From Rosa chinensis (taxonomy: Eukaryota > Streptophyta > Magnoliopsida > Rosales > Rosaceae), in NCBI RefSeq assembly GCF_002994745.2, contig NC_037092.1, positions 88,388,398 to 88,452,397 of the forward strand: a stretch of DNA of 64,000 nt. The letters run 5' to 3'. The position numbers and the translations under genes were made by a program. Position 1 is the first letter of the stretch; each line of letters starts with the position of its first letter. Under the pieces are notes generated by a model. It was not told where the DNA came from. It searched no databases and was given only the letters and a program-made list of their open reading frames with translations. Below, in pieces: positions 53,340-63,282 of the stretch.

Positions 53340-55700
53340 TCACGTGTTCTCATCAGTCTCTGAGTTGTGGCCAAAGACAAAGGAGTTGTTGTCTGCTTGG
53401 GCCATTCTGACAATTGTTGCGTTGTCTTCGACGTCTGTATCAACATACATCTTGCAGTGGTTGTCAGTTTCAAGTCTTTCCACCCACTGTAAGCATGCCA
53501 ATGTCGAATCTATCTCTTTTCTGGTAAGAGATAGGAACAGGTCACTGCTGACTACGTCAGGATGATCGTAAGCAGTGATAATAGTTTTTTCTCCTGCTGC
53601 CAGGAAGATATTGTTGATATCTTCAGAGATGATCTTTTTGATATATTCTAGAGCCATGGCTTTCATCCATGGGATACTTGAGTTTGGCTGGCCATTGTAA
53701 CCAACACAGGCAGGCTGAAGATATTTCCTTTGAATAATTCTCTCATAATGATATGGAGAAATATACTCAACTTCACCGTTTGCCTTCTCGATCCATTCTG
53801 GAGGAGTGGATCTAAACTTCAGACGAAGCATGCAGTCATTTTTTCTAATATTTTTGACTGTGTTGACAATGATAGGCGGCAAACCTTTGAGATCATCATT
53901 TGTTTTAGTCCACAGATTATGGACAAAACCATTTTCAACAAGCCAAAGCTTGTGCACCTGCGGATGTTCACTCTGAACATTGACTAAGTATCTTCCAACA
54001 TATGGTTCTGCAATAATGAAGAGGGTTGGAGAAATACGGTCTTCAGAATTATGACTTCCTATTAGACTATGGAAGTCATGCCAGTCTGATTCTTTGAATG
54101 CTATGATAGGGACCCTAGCACTCTCTAGATCTTCTAGGAAGTGAATTTTTTCTTTTCTAACAGCACTCTGCTGTGTATGGAGTTCTTCAAACTGTGGTCT
54201 AGCATTTTCATAAAGCTCTTCGGCTAGTGCAAAGAGAGCTGGGAATATCAGACCACTGCTTCTTTCCTGAAAAGCAAAAAGGAGATTATCCAGAATTGCT
54301 TTCTGGTGGTAAACTAGTCTCCTGCCAGTTCTGAACACAGGAGCATCAAATGTTTGAAGTTCATAGTTAAAAACATTTATTATTCCAGTTGGAGTAGGTT
54401 TGCTTTTTGGCAAAGCAACAGCCGTCAACGGTCTTGATGAGCCTTTACCGTCTGCCGTTTGAGACAGGCTAGCCAATCCTTTACCCTGGGATTGATCAGT
54501 TGTGGCTAGTCCTTTTGGACCTAGCAGGAATCTTTTGAGGATTTTTTCTTTGGGATCCTCAGCAACTTCATGTTCTTTCCCAGTTCTTCTGCTTCTGGGA
54601 TTACGACCTTCGTCGTCATCTTTTCGACTGAACATTGCCAGTTCTCTGGTCAAGGTGTCTGGAAGATAATTCTTGTTTCCTGCAATTAATTCAACAACAT
54701 AATCATATTGGTTAAGAAATAATTGCCAGTTTGCTAATCTTCCTCTATCAGCAGCTTTATCAAGTTTGAAATTTTTGAAATTCTTTACTCTAGCACAATC
54801 GGTGCGTACAGTAAAGGGTTTTCCAAGAAAAGCTGGAGAATTTAAAATTGTTTTCTTAACAGCCAAAATTTCTTTTTCCCTTGTGGGATAATTCAGTTCT
54901 GCAGGGCTGAACTTGCCACTACAAAATTTGCAAATCTTTTCAATATTAGTTCCAGGCGTTTTTGCCAGAACAACACCGGACCAATAATTATCACTCGCAT
55001 CTGTCTGGAGGATAATTTCATCATTTTCCTCTGGTTGTTGTAGATGAGGGAGGTTTTTGCAGAGATTTTTTATCTGCTTCACAATTTTTTCATCATCTTC
55101 TGTGAAGTTCCATTTTCTTTTGGAACTTGTTTTAGGTGATAACATTGCTGTTAACCCTGAGATTTTAGGAATGAAATCTCTCCCATAATTTATGACACCA
55201 AGGAATCTCTCTAGACTCTTAGCAACAGGAATTCTATCTGGGAATTTCCAGATCTTCTCAAGGATATGAGGTTGAAGTTTTATCACTCCATTTTTTATAG
55301 TTATTCCTAGGAAATCAACTTCATCAAGGATAAAGAAGATCTTCTTTCCTCCTAGGATAATTCCATGCTGAACTATCAGCTTTACAACCTCGTGGAGGTG
55401 TTTCATATGTTCTTCTCTGTTTTTGGAGAAGACAAGGATGTCATCTATGTAGACGACACAGAACTCCGCAACATGTTTGAAGATGTTGTCCATCTTTCTC
55501 TGGAAAATTGAGGGAGCTTGCTTTAGACCAAAAGACATTACTAACCATTCATAATGTCCTTGTGGTGTTCCAAATGCAGTGAGAAGTACACTCTCAGGAT
55601 GCATCTTGACTTGCTAAAAACCCGACTTTGCATCGAATTTTGAAAAGACTTTAGCTCCTCTGGGCTGGTTGATCAATACTCTTACTTGAGCAATTTGATA
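53340..55700 (-). pseudogene. Pararetroviral RT, RNase H and extra C-terminal region
   Basis: From 55604 down there is a 754-codon open frame. RT carries the catalytic YIDD at its residues 52-55. RNase H spans about 196-322, with the acidic residues at D202 (TDAS), E245, D269 (RTDC) and D316 (LPDTLTREL). After a Lys/Arg-rich hinge (about 325-400) a further 350 residues follow that I cannot assign to any domain. RT upstream of this frame is present (VIDYRDVNKKTVKDG..., KFDAKSGF) but separated by TAG at 55616-55614, where Trp is expected. Apart from that stop the RT-RNase H part looks intact. The family replicates by reverse transcription of a pregenomic RNA in the cytoplasm. Confidence 0.88.
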
Positions 55701-56640
55701 ACCGTCTTTGACAGTCTTCTTGTTGACATCTCTGTAGTCAATCACCATTCTAGCTTTTCCTCTTAGAGTTTCTGCATGATTTCTCACGTAGAATACTGGA
55801 GCATGATGAGGGCTAGTGGAAGGTTGAATTAATCTATTGTTCAGGAGATCTTCAATATCATTTCTGAATTCTTTTTATCTTCCTCTTTGTATTGAGGAAT
55901 GGTTTTGACATGACAGATAGCATTCATGTCATGTAATCTTAATTCACATACCACTGGGTCTTCTTCCCAAAACTTATGAGGATCTACATCGATATTCTGT
56001 TCGAGTAGTTTCTTGATTTTATCAAGAGTGGGAACTTTCTGAGACTCAAGCTTATTCTGTAAATGCTTAAGGTTATGCTCATGGATGAAACTAGCTTCTT
56101 CTTCTTCACTAGTTTCTTCTTCTTCTTCTTCTTCTTCTTCAGAAGATTCTTCAACAAGTAATTTTTCTTGTTGTTTGATTTGGAGTATAGGTTCAAATTT
56201 GGGTTTGTAGGGGGTAAGATCACCACTATTCTGTTGCGATATCTGATATTATGTAGTAAAGTTTGGACCTACTACATTTCTAGCTTGGGTAAGCCTGTCG
56301 GCCCAGAACACCCATTCTCCTTTTCTGAAGCCTATTACTTCTTCATCCTGAATAAATCTCTGTTGGAGAATGAAATCATTTCCCACAAGAAATCTGAGCC
56401 TTGGCCTTCAGACTGCCAGACATTGTGGATGATAAATGTTCCTCCACCAATGGTGATATGAACATTTTTTGCTACTTTGTTAATGGTGAGGTGACTTCCG
56501 TCAAATGTGACACCAGTAGCAGATTTTTTCTTATCTTCTTTCCAGAGTTCGTCTGGAATTGCAAATCTTTTTGCAACAGTAAATCCTGATCCATTATCTA
56601 CAAAGGCATGTAGTCATATATTTTTTGTGATCAGGGAATT
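55701..56640 (-). pseudogene. Pararetroviral aspartic protease and acidic linker
   Basis: Around 56601-56585 the motif reads FVDNGSGFTVAKRF. The position matches the DTG/DSG of a retroviral-type protease, but the middle residue is Asn. Downstream follow NDFILQQRFIQDEE and GEWVFWADRLTQARN, then a stop in this frame and a Glu-rich tract (about 56160-56090, GAA repeats). A frameshift near 55870 (KEEDK region) separates this from the RT N-terminus. The protease would cleave the viral polyprotein; this copy is not functional. Confidence 0.75.
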
Positions 56641-56699
56641 TTAGTCCAATCTCTATGTAGTTGCTGTATCTACTAGTAGAGACGATCTTCGATTGTTGA

Positions 56700-57460
56700 A
56701 GCTCATTTTCTTGAGCTTGTTCCTTTGGAAGGTTTACATTCTTCTGGAACAATTTCTGGTGGTTCAACCAGTTCAATATTTTCATCGATTTTTTCTTCAT
56801 CGATGATTTCTTCCTTTATTTTTGAGGAAGATGGTTCCATGATTTCTTGGAACAAGGCTTTTACCTTTTTCTCCTTTTGTTCAGAGAAATATTCTTCATA
56901 TTCTTGTTCTACCAATTGGTTGACAAGGCCATTCTTGGTTTTTCTTCTTACTTCAGCTATGAAGCATTCTTTGTGATAAGTCTTTTTTGACTCTTCACAA
57001 AAATAGGGAGACCATCCTTTTCGTGACATAAGCAGTTATAAACGAATGTACTAGGGTTCACCTAATAAGAAGACATTAAGGATTCTGTCTTACTTTCTTC
57101 CCAGTTTTTGATTCTCAAAACATTCATTTGTCTTCAAAATATCTCATGTCATAGATTTTGAGAGCATAGATATTTGATTTGGCCGTTTCTTTAGCCTTTT
57201 CACTCAGATTTGAGAGATCTCCACAGAACTGATTGTACAAGGGTACTGCAAAATCATACGGAGATTTCGAAGTTTTGATTTCTTCCAGCCATTCTTTTCC
57301 TCGGGCTGTCTCCTTGAAAGAGAAGTAATACTTTTTTGCTACTCCAGTAAGAGTGGTTTCAAAGTACATCTGAAGATCAGAAGCTTCAAATTTTCCAAGG
57401 GTAAGAGCAGAGGCCATCATCAGGCTGTCTACTCATTGGTCAAGAGTTTTTCTCTTGTCT
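56700..57460 (-). pseudogene. Pararetroviral capsid C-terminal part
   Basis: From 57420 down the frame reads MMASALTLGKFEASDLQMYF, ETTLTGVAKKYYFSFKETAR and GKEWLEEIKT, in the style of the caulimovirid capsid region, and stops at 57124. After several stops, 57029-56703 gives a Cys/His segment (YFCEESKKTYHKECF) and a long Glu/Lys-rich tail. The usual CCHC knuckle is not intact between them. The upstream half of the capsid lies beyond the solo LTR at 60503 and above. Confidence 0.72.
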
Positions 57461-58828
57461 AGAGCTGTGATGCCCCCGAAATTCGTAATTATTTTCCGAG
57501 GATTTTCCGGAATTAATTTTATAACTATTGGACGGTTTCGTGGCTCGTGGATGGAGCGGAAGTGTTTCGGGCGAATAATTAATTGAAGAATATGGTTTTA
57601 GGGGGGTTGACAAAGATTGACTTTTTATTCGTTGGGATTCTCCAAAAACTTCCTTCATGAAAGTTGTAGAGCGCGTCGATACGAGTTCGTGGACATGTGG
57701 AACGCGAGAATCGGAGTTCGTATGAGAAAGTTATGGCCATTGGAAGGAATTTCCATTTTGGTATAAATAGAAGTTTCGCAAGTTGGAAACTTACTATTTT
57801 CATTTCTTCCATTTTCGGAAGTTACTTTCTCTCTCTCTCTTCTCTCTCGGCTGCTACCTTCAGAATCGAAATTATCCGGCTGACCCGACCCGAACCCGGA
57901 CGGTCAGACCCGACTTTTCCGGCGACGAAACTTTCCAGATAGGATCGTCTCCTCCGTCTGGTCGTCCCTCTGGTGTCCTCTAGCACCGATTCTCCTCCAC
58001 GGCGGCGCTGCAAGGCGGTGCAGGTTGGTGTTTTCGGACCCGATCGGAATTCCTTGTTCCGACGTCGGTGAGGCTTCAAGTCTTCTTGGTTGAGCTTAGA
58101 GCAGCCTCGCCGATCGATCCCTGGTGGTTGTTTGGATCGATTCACGTGAAACTTCGATCAACTCAGTTGGGATCACTGTTCACGGCTTGTGAGGTAGTTT
58201 TCGATCCCTTAGGCTTGTTTTCTGACTTCGATCCAGTTATAAAAGTTCACAAGCATGCTTAGATGAAGAACTTTGATGTTGGGAGTTTTGTGAAATAATG
58301 AGTTTTTGGCCGGCGGCGGTGCACCACCGTCTGTGGTGGCGTTCCGGCCACTTAAGGAATTGGTTTTGGTATTATATATGTTCTACTCGTTGATACGAGC
58401 GTTTCGATATATAATATGCAAATTTTGGAGTTCGTATGGAATTGTTATGATTTTTGCAGTTTCATACCGATCGATTTATTCGATCCTTGAGGATTCGAGC
58501 GTCCGATCGACTTGTGGTTTGGTCACATCGATCGTGGATGTATTCCGAGGACTTTGGGAGGTCTCGGATGTGGTTTCGCCTCATTTGGCGTCACCTTGGG
58601 AATTTTGGTTCGATTTAGGGTTTCGAATGTTATTCCTTGTGATTCGTTGACTGAATGAGAGCTGTAATTCCTTAGGTACGTGACGTAGTACTCCTTGGAT
58701 GGCTATTTTGTGGATTGGCTGCCTTGTCCTGAATTGAAGACGCAGCGGGAGATTCAAGGTGAGTAATCTCACAAGGTTCATTTGTGAACGAATTACCTTT
58801 ATCGTTTGTTGGGGAAATCTCACGATAA

Positions 58829-58954
58829 TTGTTATGAGCAGGATCGATGTTTGTTATGAGTAGAATCGATATTTGTTATGAGCAGGATTGTTATTTGTTA
58901 TGAGCAGGATCAATATTTGTTATGAATATGATCGATATTTGTTATGAGCATGAC
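58829..58954 (+). repeat. 22-bp minisatellite in the solo LTR
   Basis: Nearly six copies of a unit like TTGTTATGAGCAGGATCGATAT with a few substitutions each. Confidence 0.85.
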
Positions 58955-59029
58955 TACCCTATTGTTTTGGAGTTATTAGGTTAACTACGACTATAGTTGG
59001 TATTGGTGGCATTTCTGAGTGGATGACTA

Positions 59030-59039
<10 letters not shown>

Positions 59040-59071
<32 letters not shown>

Positions 59072-59095
59072 GGGGTATATATATATACATATATA
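59040..59095. repeat. TA dinucleotide microsatellite
   Basis: Two runs of alternating TA, separated by TATGGGG, within the solo LTR. Confidence 0.9.
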
Positions 59096-59269
59096 TTCAT
59101 GTATTAGTGACTTCGTGGTGAATCTTTGTGATGATTGTCATGAAAAGCTTATGTAGGAATATTTGTGTAATGAATCGATGACATCAGTATGGTGAATCTT
59201 TGTGATGACTGTCATGTAAAGCTTGTATAGAAATATCTGTGTAGCTTGTGTAGGAATATGAGTAGGATG

Positions 59270-59480
59270 GTTGATATCTATGTGATGACTAGCCATGAAA
59301 TCTATGTGATGATCGCTATCTATGTGATGACCAGCGAAATCTATGTGATGATCGCTATCTATGTGATGACCAGCGAAATCTATGTGATGATCGCTATCTA
59401 TGTGATGACCAACGAAATCTATGTGATGATCGCTATCTGTGCGATGAGTGGCGATATCTGCGTGAATCTATGTGATGATC
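59270..59480 (+). repeat. 39-bp minisatellite in the solo LTR
   Basis: The unit of about 39 bp (start words GAAATCTATGTGATGATCGC) recurs at 59297, 59336, 59375 and 59414, each made of two related halves (ATCTATGTGATGA). Because 39 is divisible by 3, one frame stays open and gives a repetitive peptide (IYVMT/IYVMI). I regard that as accidental. Confidence 0.88.
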
Positions 59481-60502
59481 CTTGAAATCTAGGTGATGAT
59501 CAGTTGGACGATGAATATCTGGGTGATGATCGGTGGAAATCTAGGTGATGATCAGTGTGATGATTGTTCGGTAGCGGAGCTGAGTTGTTATTAAGTTAAC
59601 AAAGATCGAGAGGACTGCCGTGATGGTTGGGGTTACCTACAGACGTCAGAGTGTAGGATTACTACGATTTGAATTGCTTGACTTAATGTGACCTCCTGAA
59701 CTAAATTATATGCAGGGGTTACTATGATTTGTTTGGCTTGTTTTGATATGTGATTTCCTTGTTTCTTCTTGATTGTATTGATTGATGGTTTGATTTATCT
59801 TAAGAGCATAGCGGTGACGAATTGTACTCTGTGTTGAGGATAGGAAGGTGACTCTTTGATTTTCACCTTTGATATCATGTTGATGACAAAGGCTCCTAGG
59901 GGGGAATGGGAAATGAGTGTGATGTTGGAATTCGCCGTAGTGCGTTAGGATGGCGTCAAACATTGCTTGAGGAAGTCTTGTTTGACCAAAATTTGTGTAA
60001 TTGAATGCTAGGAGTGAGGTTATGAGCATGAGGCTTTTGTGAAATTTGTGTAATTGGTTTTGAGTTACTCATACGAGCTTTATAAGCTTACCGGGTTTTG
60101 TTGTGTGGAAACCCGGTGCACTATTCAATGGAATGGTGTAGGGGTTAATCCTGCAGGTCAGGGAAATCGTGGCTGAAGCTGAGGTGGCGCTTTTGCAGCT
60201 TTACGGTAGGAAGCCATCTTTGTGACTTTACCGTTGATAAGGACTTCCGTTGTATAGTTACTCTGAGCTACATTTACGTTTTATCTTGTTATTGACAATT
60301 TAATTCGTAAGCTTGTGTAATATATAACTCTATGGAGCGAGTGTATATTAACTTTGAGGGTTCAGTGCATCAATATCTACGTAAGTTAAAGGGAAAAAGA
60401 TTCCAGGTATTTTGTATTGATGACTGGATGTTCACGCATATATAATTATGGGGTTATATATATCGATTTTCAAGTGTGTAAAATCAGGGGTGTGACAAGA
60501 GC

Positions 60503-60988
60503 TTTGTCTAAATCTAGCCAGATACCATAATTTGAAATCGGTACTCTGGGTATCTTGTCCTCTGGGACAAATCTTTGAGAATTTCTTTCTCCATTTCTGC
60601 CCGTAGGGGCTTTCTGTATAGGAAGTTTTAGTTTTCCCTTTTCTCTAATGATGAAAGTTTTGGAGCTTTCTCCTTCTTCCATTTCAATATCTTGGTAGGG
60701 AAGGAGTTTTCTTTCCTTTCCTGGATTGAAGTTTTTCATTTCTTCAATTAGTTTTTCTAATCGTTCAGGATTTTCGCAGAATTCTACTTCTTCATAGAGA
60801 TCATAGAGCTTTTGTGCTCTAAGCATATTAACTGGTCTATTTAGATTAGCTTCTAGTTCTTCTTCAGTGATGGACTCTGATGGTTCTTTAGAGTTTTTTG
60901 TACCACTAACACTAGCTTCTCTAGTGCTGTAACTTATTCTGAGAAGATTTTTGTTTATCCTGATGTTTTCAGGACAGACATCACTTTT
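60503..60988 (-). pseudogene. Pararetroviral capsid N-terminal part
   Basis: Read from 60988 down. After stops following the movement protein, a frame from 60826 gives MLRAQKLYDLYEEVEFCENP, an acidic stretch (DIEMEEGESSK) and FVPEDKIPRVPISNYGIWLD LDKA. It then runs into the solo LTR, and the same protein resumes at 57460. The split point is at the AGAGC TSD. Confidence 0.72.
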
Positions 60989-61609
60989 TCAGTGATTGTC
61001 AAAATTTAGACTGATTTCTCCAGTCTTTCTACTTTCATAAATTTTAGCTTTTGCATTTTCTGCTGGTAGCTTCGGACCAGATAATTTCCATTCAATAGGA
61101 AAAGTTACTTCATTCCAAGTAACCTTATGAATCTGTTGTGAATGGTTCTTCTGACTGGTAAGGAATCCAGTAGTAAGACCAGGGATATTTGATATCCTTG
61201 TCTTTGGCTCTACTATGGTACTCATCAGTTTATAGTATATTCTGTATACTATTGTGAGTTGTTGCATATCTTTTTCCGTGGATATGTCATCTGTCTTGAC
61301 TCTCAGTCTTAGACAGTGAGCTGCATCTTTCAAGCTGGTTGAGAAGTTTGGGAAGCAGTTGAAATAAGCCACTTGATTGCATAAAGATGCTTCAAGGGTT
61401 CCCAAAAGACTAGCTTGAAAATCTGTTAGTCTATTGTCTTGTAAGACACATACAACTGAACAGTTTATGCCTTCTCGAGCAAGTAATTTTATGCCGACTT
61501 GGACTGCTCCAATGTGCATAAATTGATCATTTTTTGCTTTTGCTCTGGCAACTTCTTCAGGAGTGATCAGCAGTAGATCTGTTTCTCCTGTTGTGGAGGG
61601 GGTTGTAAA
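60989..61609 (-). pseudogene. Pararetroviral movement protein
   Basis: The frame includes ETDLLLITPEEVARAKAKND, FMHIGAVQVGIKLLAREGIN and VVCVLQDNRLTDFQASLLGT, then AYFNCFPNFSTSLKDAAHCL. This is the pattern of the viral movement protein family (30K superfamily) of caulimovirids, which widens plasmodesmata for cell-to-cell spread (family knowledge). TAA at 61612-61610 separates it from the preceding coiled-coil part in the same frame, and a stop at 60991-60989 ends it. In related viruses these are parts of one polyprotein or adjacent ORFs. Confidence 0.82.
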
Positions 61610-62215
61610 TTACAATAATTTGAAGTGATGGCTATCCATCAGATCAAATGTTCCCCTTTTGTAGATTTGTTTGAAATCTAGCTTTGGAATTAAGGCGTTT
61701 TTTACCTCATGCTCGGTTTCGTTATATTCGAATTCTTCAGCATTTAAGAGTTGTACTCCTTTCTTTTTCCCGAATATGCTCATCATCTTGACATCTCGAG
61801 TTTCTTTCGGATTTTCATACCGAATACAAGTGGAACTAGTTGATGGATCCAGAAAAATCATGTTTGGAACATGATTCTTTTCTAGTCTTTCTAATGGTTT
61901 GAATCCATTAGTTTTCTTTATTTTTACTGTAGGCACTTTCTTGTCCTTCAATATATTTTTCATAGAATCCAGCGTTTTTTGCTGTTCATTGATTTTTGTA
62001 CTAACACTTGTTAGCTTTTCTTCTTCCATTTTTGGAAGTTCCTTAATATAATCCAGTTTGTTTTCCAATTTTTCTAATTGGTGGATTATAACAGGTATTT
62101 TTTCTAGATGATCTTTATATCTAGATATTTCTTTCTGCAGGTGCTGATATTTTTCATCAGAAGATTTTAATAAAGAATTCAGTCTCTCTATTATTAAATC
62201 AGACATTGTCCCCAT
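61610..62215 (-). pseudogene. Pararetroviral N-terminal coiled-coil region
   Basis: About 201 residues from ATG at 62215 (MGTMSDLIIERLNSLLKSSD). Residues 1-85 are rich in heptad-spaced Leu/Ile and charged residues (coiled coil). The later part (PNMIFLDPSTSSTCIRYENP, KMMSIFGKKKGVQLLNAEEF) leads into the movement protein. The start lies 29 bases downstream of the primer site. The frame ends at TAA 61612-61610, probably a secondary nonsense mutation. Confidence 0.75.
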
Positions 62216-62243
62216 TGGGGATTCCCCCGCTGAGCCCTTTATA

Positions 62244-62256
62244 GGCTCTGATACCA
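62244..62256 (-). other. Met-tRNA primer site of the pararetrovirus
   Basis: On the minus strand TGGTATCAGAGCC is complementary to initiator Met-tRNA. In caulimovirids this site primes minus-strand synthesis and is used as position 1 of the genome map. Confidence 0.9.
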
Positions 62257-62848
62257 GTGATTTGCGAATCTAACTAATGTTCAAATAATCAAGAGGTTTT
62301 TGTTCCTCTTCAAGTACATATAAGAGATTATCAATATCTTCTTCAATTTTATAGATCCTAGTTTGGAATCTATAAATAATATCTCAGTAGTAGTTGAGAG
62401 TTTCTCTATTAAGACTTTCTCTATAGTCTTTCAATTTCTTCAACTTTTCTCTTTCTTTCTTCAATTCTTTGCTAGTGTTTTTGCAAATAGCATTTAATTC
62501 AAGTCTGTCAACGATCGAAATTATGAATAGTAATACGTACTGTTTACCTTTGAATCAAAAGATGACTGTTAACTCTGCATATATATTCAAACAAATAAAA
62601 CTCTGATGGGCACACCACATTTCAAAAACTTTCGTTAAGTAAACAATGAAATAGACAGCAAACCAAACTGAAAAAGACAACAAAGAAGGGTACTACTATT
62701 AAGGGTTTTGACAAGATAGGTAGATAGGAAGAAAAGGGAGAAAAAATTGTGTAAAGAGGAAGAGAAATAAGACAGAGGGGTGTATGAGAAGTATTTTCAT
62801 GATTCAAGGGTGTATGAGCATTAACCCTAAATAATAATAAGAGTTAAT
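62257..62848. other. Leader remnant and right junction of the pararetrovirus
   Basis: 62257-62520 is T/C-rich in plus sense (purine-rich in viral sense) with short Glu/Lys-rich frames, and is probably the viral leader upstream of the primer site. From about 62520 the composition changes to ordinary AT-rich DNA with no gene. No clear junction or TSD is seen. Confidence 0.45.
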
Positions 62849-62857
62849 TACATATAA

Positions 62858-63273
62858 GGGCTAAATACAAATTACTACCCTGTGGTTTAGGTCCAAAATC
62901 AATTCAGTCCCTAAACTTCTAATTTCATCAAAAACACCTCTACACTTTCAATTTTGATCTAATAGGTCCAATTTGTTAGTTTTCTGACAATTGAGTTATT
63001 TAACTTGTTAATGTGGCTCATATATGGCCTATGTTTTATGATGTGGTGTTGAGGTGGTCTGCATAGTCAATTTAGGAGTGAGTCCTACTAATAAAAATAA
63101 ATAGTTTTTTCAACAAATAATCAAACTATAACTTGAACTCATAATAGAATACTAATGAATTGGACCTATTAGATCAAAATTGAAAGTGCAGGGGTGTTTT
63201 TGATGAAATTAGAGGTTCAAGGACTGAATTGATTTTGGACCTAAACAACAGGGTACTAACTAGTATTTAGCCA
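62858..63273. mobile_element. MITE with long inverted repeats, 9-bp TSD
   Basis: Starts GGGCTAAATACAAATTACTA and ends with the approximate inverse (GGGTACTAACTAGTATTTAGCCA). The arms of about 110-115 bp pair well (CCTGTGGTTTAGGTCCAAAA with TTTTGGACCTAAACAACAGGG and beyond). TSD TACATATAA is at 62849-62857 and 63274-63282. Size 416 bp, noncoding. A 9-bp TSD fits a Mutator-type MITE. Confidence 0.88.
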
Positions 63274-63282
63274 TACATATAA

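Larger units (their letters stand above)
57466..60497 (+). mobile_element. Long solo LTR (3.0 kb) inside the pararetrovirus
   Basis: Starts TGTGATGCCCCCGAAATTCG and ends GGGGTGTGACA, with a perfect 5-bp TSD AGAGC on both sides (57461-57465, 60498-60502). TGTGA/TGACA ends and 3-kb length fit a Ty3-type LTR. A GGTATAAATAG promoter element lies near 57760, so plus orientation is likely. No gag or pol is present. It carries a 22-bp minisatellite, a 39-bp minisatellite and a TA microsatellite. Confidence 0.85.
52876..62520 (-). mobile_element. Endogenous pararetrovirus (Caulimoviridae-like), split by a solo LTR
   Basis: On the minus strand, from right to left, there is a Met-tRNA primer site (62256-62244), a coiled-coil N-terminal protein, a 30K-type movement protein, a capsid region, an aspartic protease, RT and RNase H, an extra C-terminal region and a promoter-like TATATAAGG (about 53110). 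This order without integrase or LTRs is that of plant pararetroviruses. Its multi-domain layout recalls florendoviruses, which are common in angiosperm genomes (inference). Stops and frameshifts occur in several domains, and a 3-kb solo LTR interrupts the capsid region, so this copy is a fossil. The outer limits are approximate; no TSD was identified. Confidence 0.88.

Noticed and set aside
58829..59480. CRISPR-like regular repeats
   Set aside because: These are contiguous tandem repeats without spacers in a eukaryotic LTR.
59246..59485. 79-codon repetitive peptide frame
   Set aside because: A minisatellite whose unit is a multiple of three; no evidence of coding use.
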